Origin: a virus
Reading direction: 5' to 3' (one strand)
DNA length: 64,000 nt
IMG/VR virus record: IMGVR_UViG_3300027899_000800
Coordinates: 1-64,000 of that record
Shown here: positions 16,938-25,752 of the stretch, piece by piece
Position numbering within the stretch: position 1 is the stretch's first letter
How the letters are laid out: each line of letters begins with the position of its first letter
Notes under the pieces: generated by a model
What the model saw: only the letters and a program-made list of their open reading frames with translations
What the model was told of the DNA's origin: nothing
The model's database searches: none
Translations under genes and position numbers: made by a program

Positions 16938-17930
16938 ATGTCTGGGAAAATTTTTAATATACATTTAGGACCAATCACTCCAAAAACAAGATTTTTACCT
17001 TTTTTAGAAACACATGCTTCTACTTTAGATAGATATGTTCATGTAGTTGACAATTATGAATTTTTTGAACCTTATAAAGATAAAACTATAATAATTGATA
17101 TAAATAAGTATCGAGAAAACCATCCATGGAGTAAAGATAAAGAAATATTATATAGTGAAAAAGATCCACTTTTATTCGTTAAGAATTTTAGAGAATTTTG
17201 TTTTGATGAAAAAAATTATTATCCTTTAGATTTAATGAGAGCGGCGTTTTTGCATTTTTATGAAAATGATATTTTAAATTTTGCTTTTATAGCCACTAAT
17301 GCTGTTATGACAAATGATAATACACTTCTTGATGAATATTTTGATAAAAAACCTCCAGGGTCATTTTATTTACTTAACTTTAATGATTCACCAAGACCAT
17401 TTCAATTAGACCAATTTATACGTAAAGGAATAAAAGAAAAATATCCATTTTTAAAATTAACTGGTCAGTACAATTATTTTGATGGATGGAATATCTCTTT
17501 TCATTTTAAAAATAAAGAAGATTTACTTTTATTTTATAATATATGGGATGATGTTTTACGATTATATTATAATAGTCCTGATGCAAAACATCTGTTAGGA
17601 ACTACCGCTGGTTATACTCAATACGAAGCTGTAATAGGATATGTGATTAAAATATTTAATGACACTTTTAATTATGAAATAGGTAGTATTCTAGATCAGT
17701 GGTCAAATGGTACAACAGGAAAATATATTTGTAGAATTCATGATACTTTTTTATGGCATGGTGGTGGAACAGTTAGGTTTGCTGATCGATATGGATTTAT
17801 AAATAATAAAGATATAAACACAGTAGAAGATTTTATAAAAATTAATAAAGAAGCTCTTACAAAATTTTATTACGAATCTAATCTTGATTTTAAAATAACA
17901 GATGAAACAGTATTTTTAAAACTTAAATAA
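16938..17930 (+). CDS. Hypothetical glycan-island protein, 330 residues
   Basis: A soluble protein starting KIFNIHLGPITPKTRFLPFLE. It has no membrane segment and no clear DxD, though DDVLRLYY and IHDTFLWHGGG stand out. Its place between gmd and a FkbM methyltransferase suggests a glycosyltransferase or sugar-modifying enzyme, but I do not recognise a family. Confidence 0.65.
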   Translation: MSGKIFNIHLGPITPKTRFLPFLETHASTLDRYVHVVDNYEFFEPYKDKTIIIDINKYRENHPWSKDKEILYSEKDPLLFVKNFREFCFDEKNYYPLDLMRAAFLHFYENDILNFAFIATNAVMTNDNTLLDEYFDKKPPGSFYLLNFNDSPRPFQLDQFIRKGIKEKYPFLKLTGQYNYFDGWNISFHFKNKEDLLLFYNIWDDVLRLYYNSPDAKHLLGTTAGYTQYEAVIGYVIKIFNDTFNYEIGSILDQWSNGTTGKYICRIHDTFLWHGGGTVRFADRYGFINNKDINTVEDFIKINKEALTKFYYESNLDFKITDETVFLKLK

Positions 17931-17935
17931 ATAAT

Positions 17936-18676
17936 ATGATAAACGTTTTTAGACTTTATGATCCTATTTTACAAAAAGTAAGAATAGGAAACAATTGGGA
18001 TGGTGGATATGTTGTTGCTCTTCAATCTTTAGGTAGAAGTAGTGCTCTATTTAGTTATGGAGTTGGTACAGATATTTCTTTTGAAAAAGCATATGTTGAT
18101 GCTACTAATAGAGAAGCATTTTGTTTTGATCACACTATTGAAAATTTTGTAGTTGATGAACCATACCAAAATAAAATAACATACCTTAAAGAAGGCATTT
18201 CAGGAATAAAAACAGATGTTACAAACAACTTTATAGAACATTATAAAGAAAGAGGAATGACAGAAAGAGTTTTATTTAAAGCAGATGTGGAAGGTGCCGA
18301 AATAGAATTTATATTAAATACAGATATAAGTGAATTAGCTCGTATAACAACTGGTCTTGTATTTGAATTTCATTATTTACAAGATCCAACACGACGAGAA
18401 GAAACATTTGAGTGTTTAAAAAAACTTAATGAGCACTTCTTATTATGTCATGTACATGGAAATAATTATGCTAATAACTTTGTCTATGATGAGGTACAAC
18501 CAAATAACTATATTAAATCATACTCAGTTCCAGAAGTGATAGAATTAACTTTTGTGAATAAAGATTTAGTTCCATATGTTAAAGTAGATACTAAACCATA
18601 TCCTAGTGAATTTCTAGATAGAAAAAATGAATTATCAAAACCAGAATTAGATTTAAGTTTTTTAAAATTAATATAA
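17936..18676 (+). CDS. FkbM-type SAM methyltransferase
   Basis: A 246-residue protein with RIGNNWDGGYVV near residue 17, LFSYGVGTDISFE near 40 and FKADVEGAEIEF near 113-124. This is the FkbM/methyltransferase-21 layout, with the DxEGAE motif binding SAM and substrate. These enzymes O-methylate sugars. It sits 5 nt from the preceding gene and one base before a GT-A gene, consistent with methylation of a glycan made here. Confidence 0.8.
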   Translation: MINVFRLYDPILQKVRIGNNWDGGYVVALQSLGRSSALFSYGVGTDISFEKAYVDATNREAFCFDHTIENFVVDEPYQNKITYLKEGISGIKTDVTNNFIEHYKERGMTERVLFKADVEGAEIEFILNTDISELARITTGLVFEFHYLQDPTRREETFECLKKLNEHFLLCHVHGNNYANNFVYDEVQPNNYIKSYSVPEVIELTFVNKDLVPYVKVDTKPYPSEFLDRKNELSKPELDLSFLKLI

Positions 18677-18677
18677 A

Positions 18678-19535
18678 ATGATTTATATATCATTAACAAC
18701 TGTTCCTGATAGGATGAATTTTGAATATTCATCTAGAATAAATTTATTATCTTTATTAAATCAAAAAACAGATAAAGAATATAAAGTATTATATAATGTT
18801 CCTTCAATTTATAGAGTGAAAGGAGAAGAAATTATCATACCAGAATGGGTAATAGAATTACAAAGTCAAAATGATAAACTTATAATCAACAGAACAAAAG
18901 ATTATGGTCCTGTAACAAAAATAGTGGGTTGCTTATTATATACAGCAGATCCAGATGATGTGTTGATTGTAGTTGACGATGATCATGAGTACCATGAAGA
19001 AATGTTAGAATATCATTTATATAAATTAAATCAATATCCAAACAGTGCTATTGCTTTTAGAGGTGATAGACTTTGTGAAAAAAGAGAATGGACTGAAGAC
19101 GGAATTCAGAAATATAATTTTGTCCAAGCTGTTGATAATTTTCCTGTAAAACATGATTTAAATTTAGCTATAACAGGACATTGGCATTCTGTAGGTTATA
19201 AAAGATCATTTTTTAAAGATGATTTTTTAGATGAAAGTTTTCTATTAGATAATCACTGGTCAGATGATATTATAATAGCGTATTATGTAGCTAAAAATAA
19301 GTTAGAAATAAAATGTGCAGCGTGGGATAAAGAAACAGATTGGAGACTAGTAAATTATGATGGTAGACCTTGTAATTCATTTCCAGTAGTTAATACTTTA
19401 CCTTTTAATAATGCGGGATGTTTTGTTTTAAGAAATATAACCGGTACACATATTAACGATCAAGCAACTTACCCTCAAGATTGGGTTAATTGTATACTTG
19501 ATTATTACTCAGGAAAAATTCACACAAATGGCTAA
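18678..19535 (+). CDS. Glycosyltransferase, GT-A fold
   Basis: A 285-residue protein starting MIYISLTTVPDRM, with NRTKDYGPVTKIVG and the metal site VVDDDHEY near residue 100. Later segments TGHWHSVGYKR and HWSDDIIIAYY resemble acceptor-side motifs of GT-A transferases. Donor unknown. Its end overlaps the carbamoyltransferase start by 8 nt. Confidence 0.75.
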   Translation: MIYISLTTVPDRMNFEYSSRINLLSLLNQKTDKEYKVLYNVPSIYRVKGEEIIIPEWVIELQSQNDKLIINRTKDYGPVTKIVGCLLYTADPDDVLIVVDDDHEYHEEMLEYHLYKLNQYPNSAIAFRGDRLCEKREWTEDGIQKYNFVQAVDNFPVKHDLNLAITGHWHSVGYKRSFFKDDFLDESFLLDNHWSDDIIIAYYVAKNKLEIKCAAWDKETDWRLVNYDGRPCNSFPVVNTLPFNNAGCFVLRNITGTHINDQATYPQDWVNCILDYYSGKIHTNG

Positions 19536-21180
19536 TATATCGTTTTACGGATCACACAATGCGGCGTTAGTAATAGAAGACAATGGAGAAATACTTTGTG
19601 TTTTAGAAACTGAAAGATTTACCAATTCAAAAAATGGAGGAATAGCTCAGTATAAAACAGTAAAAGATATTCATTTAACTATGGAAAATATAGTTGACTG
19701 GATACAAAGAACATACAATATAAAAGAATTTGAAAACTGTATAGTCAATTCAGTTACAGTTAATATGTGGGGTGAAACATATGATTTACATAAAATGATA
19801 CCCCATAAAAATACTGTTTTAGTTAACCATCATGAAGCCCATGCCGCGGGAGCTTTTTATCAATCACCTTTTGAAGAAGCATTAATATTTTCTTTTGATG
19901 GAGGAGGAAATGATGGAAAATTTAATATATATAAAGCCACTAGAGAAGAAGGACCTATATTATTAGAAAGTGTATCAAATCCTCAACTCAAAAATGATCA
20001 TATTAAATATGATTTAGGTTTTCCTTATGCTACATTTGGTGATTTTTTTGAAGACATCGGAAAAGAACCAATAGTAGATGGTAATTTAGTATACCCAGGA
20101 AAAATAATGGGACTATGTTCTTATGGAACTGTCCATGAAGATTGGATTCCGTATTTTATAGACTATTATAAAGAAAACGCTGCCTCAGGAGAATATATGG
20201 AGGCTATACAACGATTAATAGGAGATAAAATAGGTGTTAAATTTGATATCAACAATAGATTAACAGGTCAAATAGCATATGATGTAGCAGCTACAACTCA
20301 GAGAGCATTTGAAGAATGTTTTTTTGAAATAGCTAATCCATATTTAGAAAAATATCCAAATTTACCTATATGTGTAGCTGGAGGATGTGGTTTAAATATT
20401 ATATTAAATACAAGGATAAAAAAAGAAACAAATAGAGAAGTATTTGTAGGACCAAATCCTAACGATTGCGGTCTAGCATCAGGATTACTTTTACAATTCT
20501 TAAAACCAAAAACACCTGTTGACTTGACCTATAAAGGGATACCTATTTTAGATTATAATAGTTTAGCTGAATATTTCTTTTTTGGATGTGGTAATTTAAT
20601 TAGAAAAATTTCTGATCATGTTCCTGATGATTATCATTTTAGTTCCTTTATAACTGTAAAAGAGGTTATAACAGAACTCAAAGAAGGAAAAATCATAGGT
20701 GTAGTTAGAGGAGGAGCAGAACATGGACCTAGAGCTTTAGGTAATAGAAGTATTATATGTAATCCATCTATTCCTAATATGAAAGATATATTAAACTCAA
20801 AAGTAAAAAACAGAGAATGGTATCGCCCGTTCGCACCAGTGGTTAGATTAGAAGATGTGTCTAAATACTTTGAATGGGAAGGTGAATCTAGATGGATGAG
20901 TTTTTGCCCTGTAGTTAGAGAAGAATGGAGAGAAAAATTAGCTGCTGTAACACATGTTGATAACACAGCTAGAGTACAAACGGTAACTAGAGAACAAAAT
21001 GAGTGGTTATATGATTTAATTACAGAATTTGAAAAAGAAACAGGAATAGGTGTTTTATTAAATACATCTTTTAACGTTAATGGTAAACCTATATTATCAA
21101 CATTAAAAGACGCATTTCATATATTTCATAATACTCAATTGGACAGATTGATAATAGAAAATTATTACTTTATTAAATAA
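19528..21180 (+). CDS. Carbamoyltransferase, NodU/CmcH family
   Basis: A 550-residue enzyme that would move carbamoyl phosphate onto a sugar hydroxyl. I choose the ATG at 19528 because the mature family N-terminus (ISFYGSHNAALVIEDNG) starts there. Seen: NHHEAHAAGAF (metal-binding His pair), FSFDGGGNDG, GGCGLNIILN, and the carbamoyl-transfer domain GGAEHGPRALGNRSI with REWYRPFAP and VLLNTSFN. Full length for the family. The N-terminal half of the next gene is a paralogue. Confidence 0.9.
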   Translation: MANISFYGSHNAALVIEDNGEILCVLETERFTNSKNGGIAQYKTVKDIHLTMENIVDWIQRTYNIKEFENCIVNSVTVNMWGETYDLHKMIPHKNTVLVNHHEAHAAGAFYQSPFEEALIFSFDGGGNDGKFNIYKATREEGPILLESVSNPQLKNDHIKYDLGFPYATFGDFFEDIGKEPIVDGNLVYPGKIMGLCSYGTVHEDWIPYFIDYYKENAASGEYMEAIQRLIGDKIGVKFDINNRLTGQIAYDVAATTQRAFEECFFEIANPYLEKYPNLPICVAGGCGLNIILNTRIKKETNREVFVGPNPNDCGLASGLLLQFLKPKTPVDLTYKGIPILDYNSLAEYFFFGCGNLIRKISDHVPDDYHFSSFITVKEVITELKEGKIIGVVRGGAEHGPRALGNRSIICNPSIPNMKDILNSKVKNREWYRPFAPVVRLEDVSKYFEWEGESRWMSFCPVVREEWREKLAAVTHVDNTARVQTVTREQNEWLYDLITEFEKETGIGVLLNTSFNVNGKPILSTLKDAFHIFHNTQLDRLIIENYYFIK

Positions 21181-21186
21181 ATAAAA

Positions 21187-24100
21187 ATGTATTCTAACAA
21201 AGAAACAGTTATAGCAATTTATGGTTCTCATAACGCCACAGTTAGTTTAGCTATAGACGGTGAAATCAAAGAAGTTATAGAAATAGAAAGATTAGTAGGT
21301 AAGAAAAATGCGTCATTATTTTTCTACCCACCAACATTAATAAAAAATCCAGAGTCTACTCTTAATTGGATACAAAATTATTTTAATAAAAAATATAATG
21401 TAACTAATTATGATTATTGTTACATTGATGTTGTTGATTTAGATATGATTAAAAGAGTATTTCCTTCTAAAGAATATATTCAAACTCAACATCATGTTAA
21501 TCATGCTAATAGTTCATTTTATCAATCTAACCATAAAGAAGCATTAATTTTATCTTTTGATGGTGGAGGAAATGATGGATGGTTTGTTCTATTCCATGCT
21601 AAAAGAGGTGAAACTCCTAAAGTTTTACATAATGAAAATGTTAACTTTGGAGTTTGTTACTCAATGGTAGGCCATTATATAAATGAATTAAAACATGAAA
21701 AAGATTATTTAATTGGTAATTTAGTTTACGCTGGTAAATTAATGGGTTTAGCAGGGTATGGAAAGATTAGACATGAGTGGTTAGATGAGTTTGAAAAGTG
21801 GTATGATTTGCCTACAGGTCTTGATCATATAAATTTAATAAAAGATATGTTTGATCGTTTAGGTATTAAACTAGAAGAAAATGGTTTAGCATCTAAAGAA
21901 GATAGTAGAGATTTAGCTGCTACTAATCAATATGCTTTTGAACAAAACACAATTAAACGAATTCAATCTTATCTTGATCAATATCCTCATTTACCTCTTC
22001 ATATTACTGGAGGAGGAGGTTTAAATATATTATTTAATACTCGTTTAGGAAATGAAAGAGAAGTTTTTGTATCTCCTAATCCAAGCGATTGTGGCTTATC
22101 AGTTGGTATGTTATGTGGTCATATTAAACCAGAAAATGCAATTGATATAACATACGCTGGACCTGAAGTATTTGATAAAGATTCTCTATTAGATTATATT
22201 GAGCCTTATGAAACAACAAGAGATATTGATGTTATAATTAATGATTTAAATAAAGGAAAAATTATAGGTGTAGTTAGAGGTGGAGCAGAACATGGACCTA
22301 GAGCTTTAGGTAATAGAAGCATCATTTGTAACCCATCATTTCCAGAAATAAAAGATATTCTTAACGCTAAAGTAAAACACAGAGAATGGTATCGTCCATT
22401 TGCTCCTGTAGTTAGATTAGAAGACGTTAATGAGTATTTTGAGCTCGATAAAGAAAGCAGATGGATGAATTACTGTCCTAAAGTAAAACCAGAATATAAA
22501 GAAAAACTATCCGCTATAACTCATATAGATGGAACAGCTAGAGTACAAACAGTAACTAGGGAACAAAATGAGTGGTTATATGATTTATTAACTAAATTTA
22601 AAGAAAAAACAGGTATTGGAGTACTTTTAAATACATCATTCAATATAGATGGTAAACCAATATTAAATACTTATAAAGACGCTTTTTTAGTTTTTAACAC
22701 AAGTGATATGGATGGATTAATATTAGATGGTAATTATATCAATAAAGCTAATTCTATTGAAAAACCCAAATTAGATTCTAAACTAACAGTTGTAACTGGA
22801 TTATGGGATTTGAACAGACCAGGTAGAGATTTTAATGCTTATTTAGAACAATTTGAAAAATTATTAGATATAGATTGTAATTTATATATCTACATTCAAA
22901 AAGAATATGAACATATAGTTTGGAAAAAAAGACAAAAACATAATACTGCTGTTAGAGTATATGAATTAAGTGATATAAAGGATATGTATGGTAGTTTTTG
23001 GGATAAAACTCAAGAAATAAGAACTAATCCTGAATGGTATAATAAAACTGGTGAAAATGGATGGTTGAAAAATAGTCCTCAAGCTACACTTGAGTATTAT
23101 AATCCTATAGTAATGTCTAAATTTTCTATGCTTCATAATGTAACTATATGGGACCCATTTGAATCAGATTATTTCGTATGGTTAGATGCAGGAATTACAT
23201 TTAGTGTTTATGAAAAGTATTTTACAGAACATAAAGTACTAGATAAAATGATTCCTCATTTAGATTCATTTTTATTTTTAAGCTACCCATATGATGCTAC
23301 AGATGAAATTCATGGATTTGATTATCAAGCTATGAATAGATTAGCTGGTGAAACTGTAAAATATGTTTGTAGAGGAGGATTATTTGGTGGACGTAAAGAT
23401 ATTATAAAACAAGGAAATAATACTTATTGGCACTTAGTTAATAATACCTTAAATCAAGGGTATATGGGTACTGAAGAAAGTATATTTACTCTTATGGCTT
23501 ATAATGAGCCTGAAATATATAGAAGATATGTTTTAGACGGTAATGGATTAATTGTAAAATTCACCCAAGCATTATGTGATAATCAAATAGAGTTAGAACC
23601 TATCCCTGAGCAACGTATATCTTTTATACCTAAAAACTTAGACACATCTAAATTAAAAACATCATTGTATATGCTTACCTTTAACTTCCCAGAACAGGTA
23701 AGACATACTTTAGAAACATATAAACAACATCCAGGCTGGTTAGATAAAACAAGAAAAATATTAATTGATAATTCTAATAAACCTGAAGCTATAGAAGGTA
23801 ATAAACTCATATGTGAAGAATATGGAATGGAACATATTATAACAGGTGAAAATTTAGGTATCAATAGAGGTAGATTATTAGCAGCTGAACATTTTCAAGA
23901 ATCAGATAGTGATTATTATATCTTTTTAGAAGATGATATGGGGATATATGAATCTAATAATGAGTTTTGCAGAAATGGATTTAGAAAATACATACCTGAT
24001 CTATTTACAAAAATTCATAAAGTAATGTTAAAAGAAGAATTTGATTTTCTTAAATTATCTTTTACAGAAGTATACATGGATAATCAAATTCAATGTTCTT

Positions 24101-24459
24101 GGTATAATGTGCCTCAAACTACTAGAAATGAAGTATGGCCTAATTATAATAAATTACCTAAAACTGGTTTAGATCCAAATTGCCCTAGAACTAAATTTAA
24201 TAAAATAGATACTCTTGAAGATATATCATATATTGATGGTGAAGTATATTATTGTAATTGGCCTATGATAGTTAGTAAAGCAGGTAACCAAAAAATGTTT
24301 TTAAATACAAAATGGGACAATCCTTATGAACAAACATGGATGAGTTATATGTTTATGGAAACAATAAAAAATAATCTAAAACCAGCTGTATTATTATTAT
24401 CTCCTGTAAATCATAATAGAATAAATCATTACAATGCTAATGAACGCAGAGAGAATTAA
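21187..24459 (+). CDS. Fusion: carbamoyltransferase + HtrL/YibB-like + GT-A domain
   Basis: A 1090-residue three-domain protein. Residues 1-525 form a full NodU/CmcH carbamoyltransferase (HHVNHANSSFY, FDGGGNDGW, GGAEHGPRALGNRSI, REWYRPFAP, VLLNTSFN). Residues about 530-810 match the HtrL/YibB layout (VVTGLWDLNRPGRDF, NPIVMSKFSML, DYFVWLDAGI near 660). Residues about 824-1090 are a GT-A-like domain (YMLTFNFPEQVRHTL, ITGENLGINRGR, FLEDDMGI near 914). One uninterrupted frame with no internal start context, so a genuine fusion. It probably couples transfer and carbamoylation of a sugar. Confidence 0.85.
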   Translation: MYSNKETVIAIYGSHNATVSLAIDGEIKEVIEIERLVGKKNASLFFYPPTLIKNPESTLNWIQNYFNKKYNVTNYDYCYIDVVDLDMIKRVFPSKEYIQTQHHVNHANSSFYQSNHKEALILSFDGGGNDGWFVLFHAKRGETPKVLHNENVNFGVCYSMVGHYINELKHEKDYLIGNLVYAGKLMGLAGYGKIRHEWLDEFEKWYDLPTGLDHINLIKDMFDRLGIKLEENGLASKEDSRDLAATNQYAFEQNTIKRIQSYLDQYPHLPLHITGGGGLNILFNTRLGNEREVFVSPNPSDCGLSVGMLCGHIKPENAIDITYAGPEVFDKDSLLDYIEPYETTRDIDVIINDLNKGKIIGVVRGGAEHGPRALGNRSIICNPSFPEIKDILNAKVKHREWYRPFAPVVRLEDVNEYFELDKESRWMNYCPKVKPEYKEKLSAITHIDGTARVQTVTREQNEWLYDLLTKFKEKTGIGVLLNTSFNIDGKPILNTYKDAFLVFNTSDMDGLILDGNYINKANSIEKPKLDSKLTVVTGLWDLNRPGRDFNAYLEQFEKLLDIDCNLYIYIQKEYEHIVWKKRQKHNTAVRVYELSDIKDMYGSFWDKTQEIRTNPEWYNKTGENGWLKNSPQATLEYYNPIVMSKFSMLHNVTIWDPFESDYFVWLDAGITFSVYEKYFTEHKVLDKMIPHLDSFLFLSYPYDATDEIHGFDYQAMNRLAGETVKYVCRGGLFGGRKDIIKQGNNTYWHLVNNTLNQGYMGTEESIFTLMAYNEPEIYRRYVLDGNGLIVKFTQALCDNQIELEPIPEQRISFIPKNLDTSKLKTSLYMLTFNFPEQVRHTLETYKQHPGWLDKTRKILIDNSNKPEAIEGNKLICEEYGMEHIITGENLGINRGRLLAAEHFQESDSDYYIFLEDDMGIYESNNEFCRNGFRKYIPDLFTKIHKVMLKEEFDFLKLSFTEVYMDNQIQCSWYNVPQTTRNEVWPNYNKLPKTGLDPNCPRTKFNKIDTLEDISYIDGEVYYCNWPMIVSKAGNQKMFLNTKWDNPYEQTWMSYMFMETIKNNLKPAVLLLSPVNHNRINHYNANERREN

Positions 24460-24490
24460 TATTTATTAACATAATAAATACAATAATTTT

Positions 24491-25690
24491 ATGCCTATTA
24501 CTAGACGTTTATATGAAAAAGCTAACTCAAGAATAAGTATTTCCAACCAACCTGAATTTCCAATCCAGCAAGCTTATACAGCTACTGTGAGAAACGCGTA
24601 TCCTAGCGCTTCTTTAACAGAAGCTTGGGGAACTTATACTGCTAATTATATTAAATCAAAAGGATATAATCCTAAAAATACACTTTATGCTTTAGGAATT
24701 TGCGCGGATGATGTAGATGCTTTCACAAATAATGGAAACATTGGACAATTTCCTTCATCTATGCAATCTTTTCTTGGACCATTTATGTCAGGTGGTTTAG
24801 CTGGTTATCCATTTGTTGGAAGTATTGGATTTGGTGCTTTTGCAAGTCATATTACAGACACAGGAACTTTATTTATTTCAAGCACACCACACATTGGTAT
24901 TACATCTGATGGTCAAATTGGTAGACAATATAGAAGAGGTCAATCAAGTACAACAGCCAGTACCAACTGTGGAGCAGTTCATGGCGCTGTAGGATTAGTA
25001 TCATCAAATCCAAATTCTCCATCACAATCAAATGCACCATATAATAATGGAAATTATGAATTATGGAAATTAGCTAATATAGTTTATAATTATTCATCTT
25101 CATTTAATGGTTCAGAAGGTAGAAATATATTAACAGCAACAACGTATATCCAAGATGAGGGATTAAATTATATTTTTAATAACTCTTCCTCATTTCATGA
25201 TGCTGCTACTGGTAGTGATGTATTCTTATTGGGTGGAGTTTTTATTAATACAGATGATAAATATCAATCATATATTGATGTAGATTATTTTGCCAAATAC
25301 ACAGCAATTGGATCAGGGAGTTGGGAAGATTTAACCACAGAATATCGTGATGGTTTACTTGCCCTACGTGATAATTCAGTAAAGGTTTCAAGAGCTTATA
25401 GTCAAGAATTATCATTTCCTATTAGTAATACAAGCTTACATATAAGATTTGAAGATACTGTTAATAATAATGGAATACAAACTTTAAATACACAATATAC
25501 AAGTACTACAGTACATAATATTGATCAATTAGTGAATTTATTTAATAACAATGCTAGTTTTAACCAATACGGTGTTTATTCAAAAAGTGATCGTAATAAT
25601 AAATTAGTATTAACTATGACAGATTCTTATAGGTATACATATTTAGAAGGTAATATCGGATTATTATCATTAAATGTTTTTAATGATTAA
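24491..25690 (+). CDS. LCIB-type carbonic anhydrase-like protein with C-terminal extension
   Basis: A 399-residue protein. Residues 40-260 match the limiting-CO2-inducible B/C (LCIB, theta-like beta-CA) domain: GICADDVD (zinc C71, D73/D74), GGLAGYPFVGSIGFGAFASH, ISSTPHIGI (zinc H134), RRGQ (R148/R149) and STNCGAVHGAVG (zinc C160). The C-H-C ligands and Asp/Arg dyad of this family all appear present. The last 140 residues are beta-rich and unrelated, possibly a virion-attachment or oligomerisation domain. It follows two carbamoyltransferases and is closed by a strong terminator. No signal peptide. Confidence 0.75.
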   Translation: MPITRRLYEKANSRISISNQPEFPIQQAYTATVRNAYPSASLTEAWGTYTANYIKSKGYNPKNTLYALGICADDVDAFTNNGNIGQFPSSMQSFLGPFMSGGLAGYPFVGSIGFGAFASHITDTGTLFISSTPHIGITSDGQIGRQYRRGQSSTTASTNCGAVHGAVGLVSSNPNSPSQSNAPYNNGNYELWKLANIVYNYSSSFNGSEGRNILTATTYIQDEGLNYIFNNSSSFHDAATGSDVFLLGGVFINTDDKYQSYIDVDYFAKYTAIGSGSWEDLTTEYRDGLLALRDNSVKVSRAYSQELSFPISNTSLHIRFEDTVNNNGIQTLNTQYTSTTVHNIDQLVNLFNNNASFNQYGVYSKSDRNNKLVLTMTDSYRYTYLEGNIGLLSLNVFND

Positions 25691-25719
25691 ATGTAAAAAT
25701 AATATATAAATTTAAGTTT

Positions 25720-25750
25720 GGCGTCCTCGGACGCCTTACTTATTTTTAAT
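25720..25750 (+). terminator. Intrinsic terminator after the carbonic anhydrase-like gene
   Basis: Stem GGCGTC / GACGCC (25720-25725, 25730-25735) with a CTCG loop, followed by TTACTTATTTTT. It separates glycan island 1 from the polymerase operon. Confidence 0.75.
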
Positions 25751-25752
25751 AT

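Noticed and set aside
20634-20966. Minus-strand open frame of 110 codons
   Set aside because: Shadow of the carbamoyltransferase gene, which has strong family motifs on the + strand.
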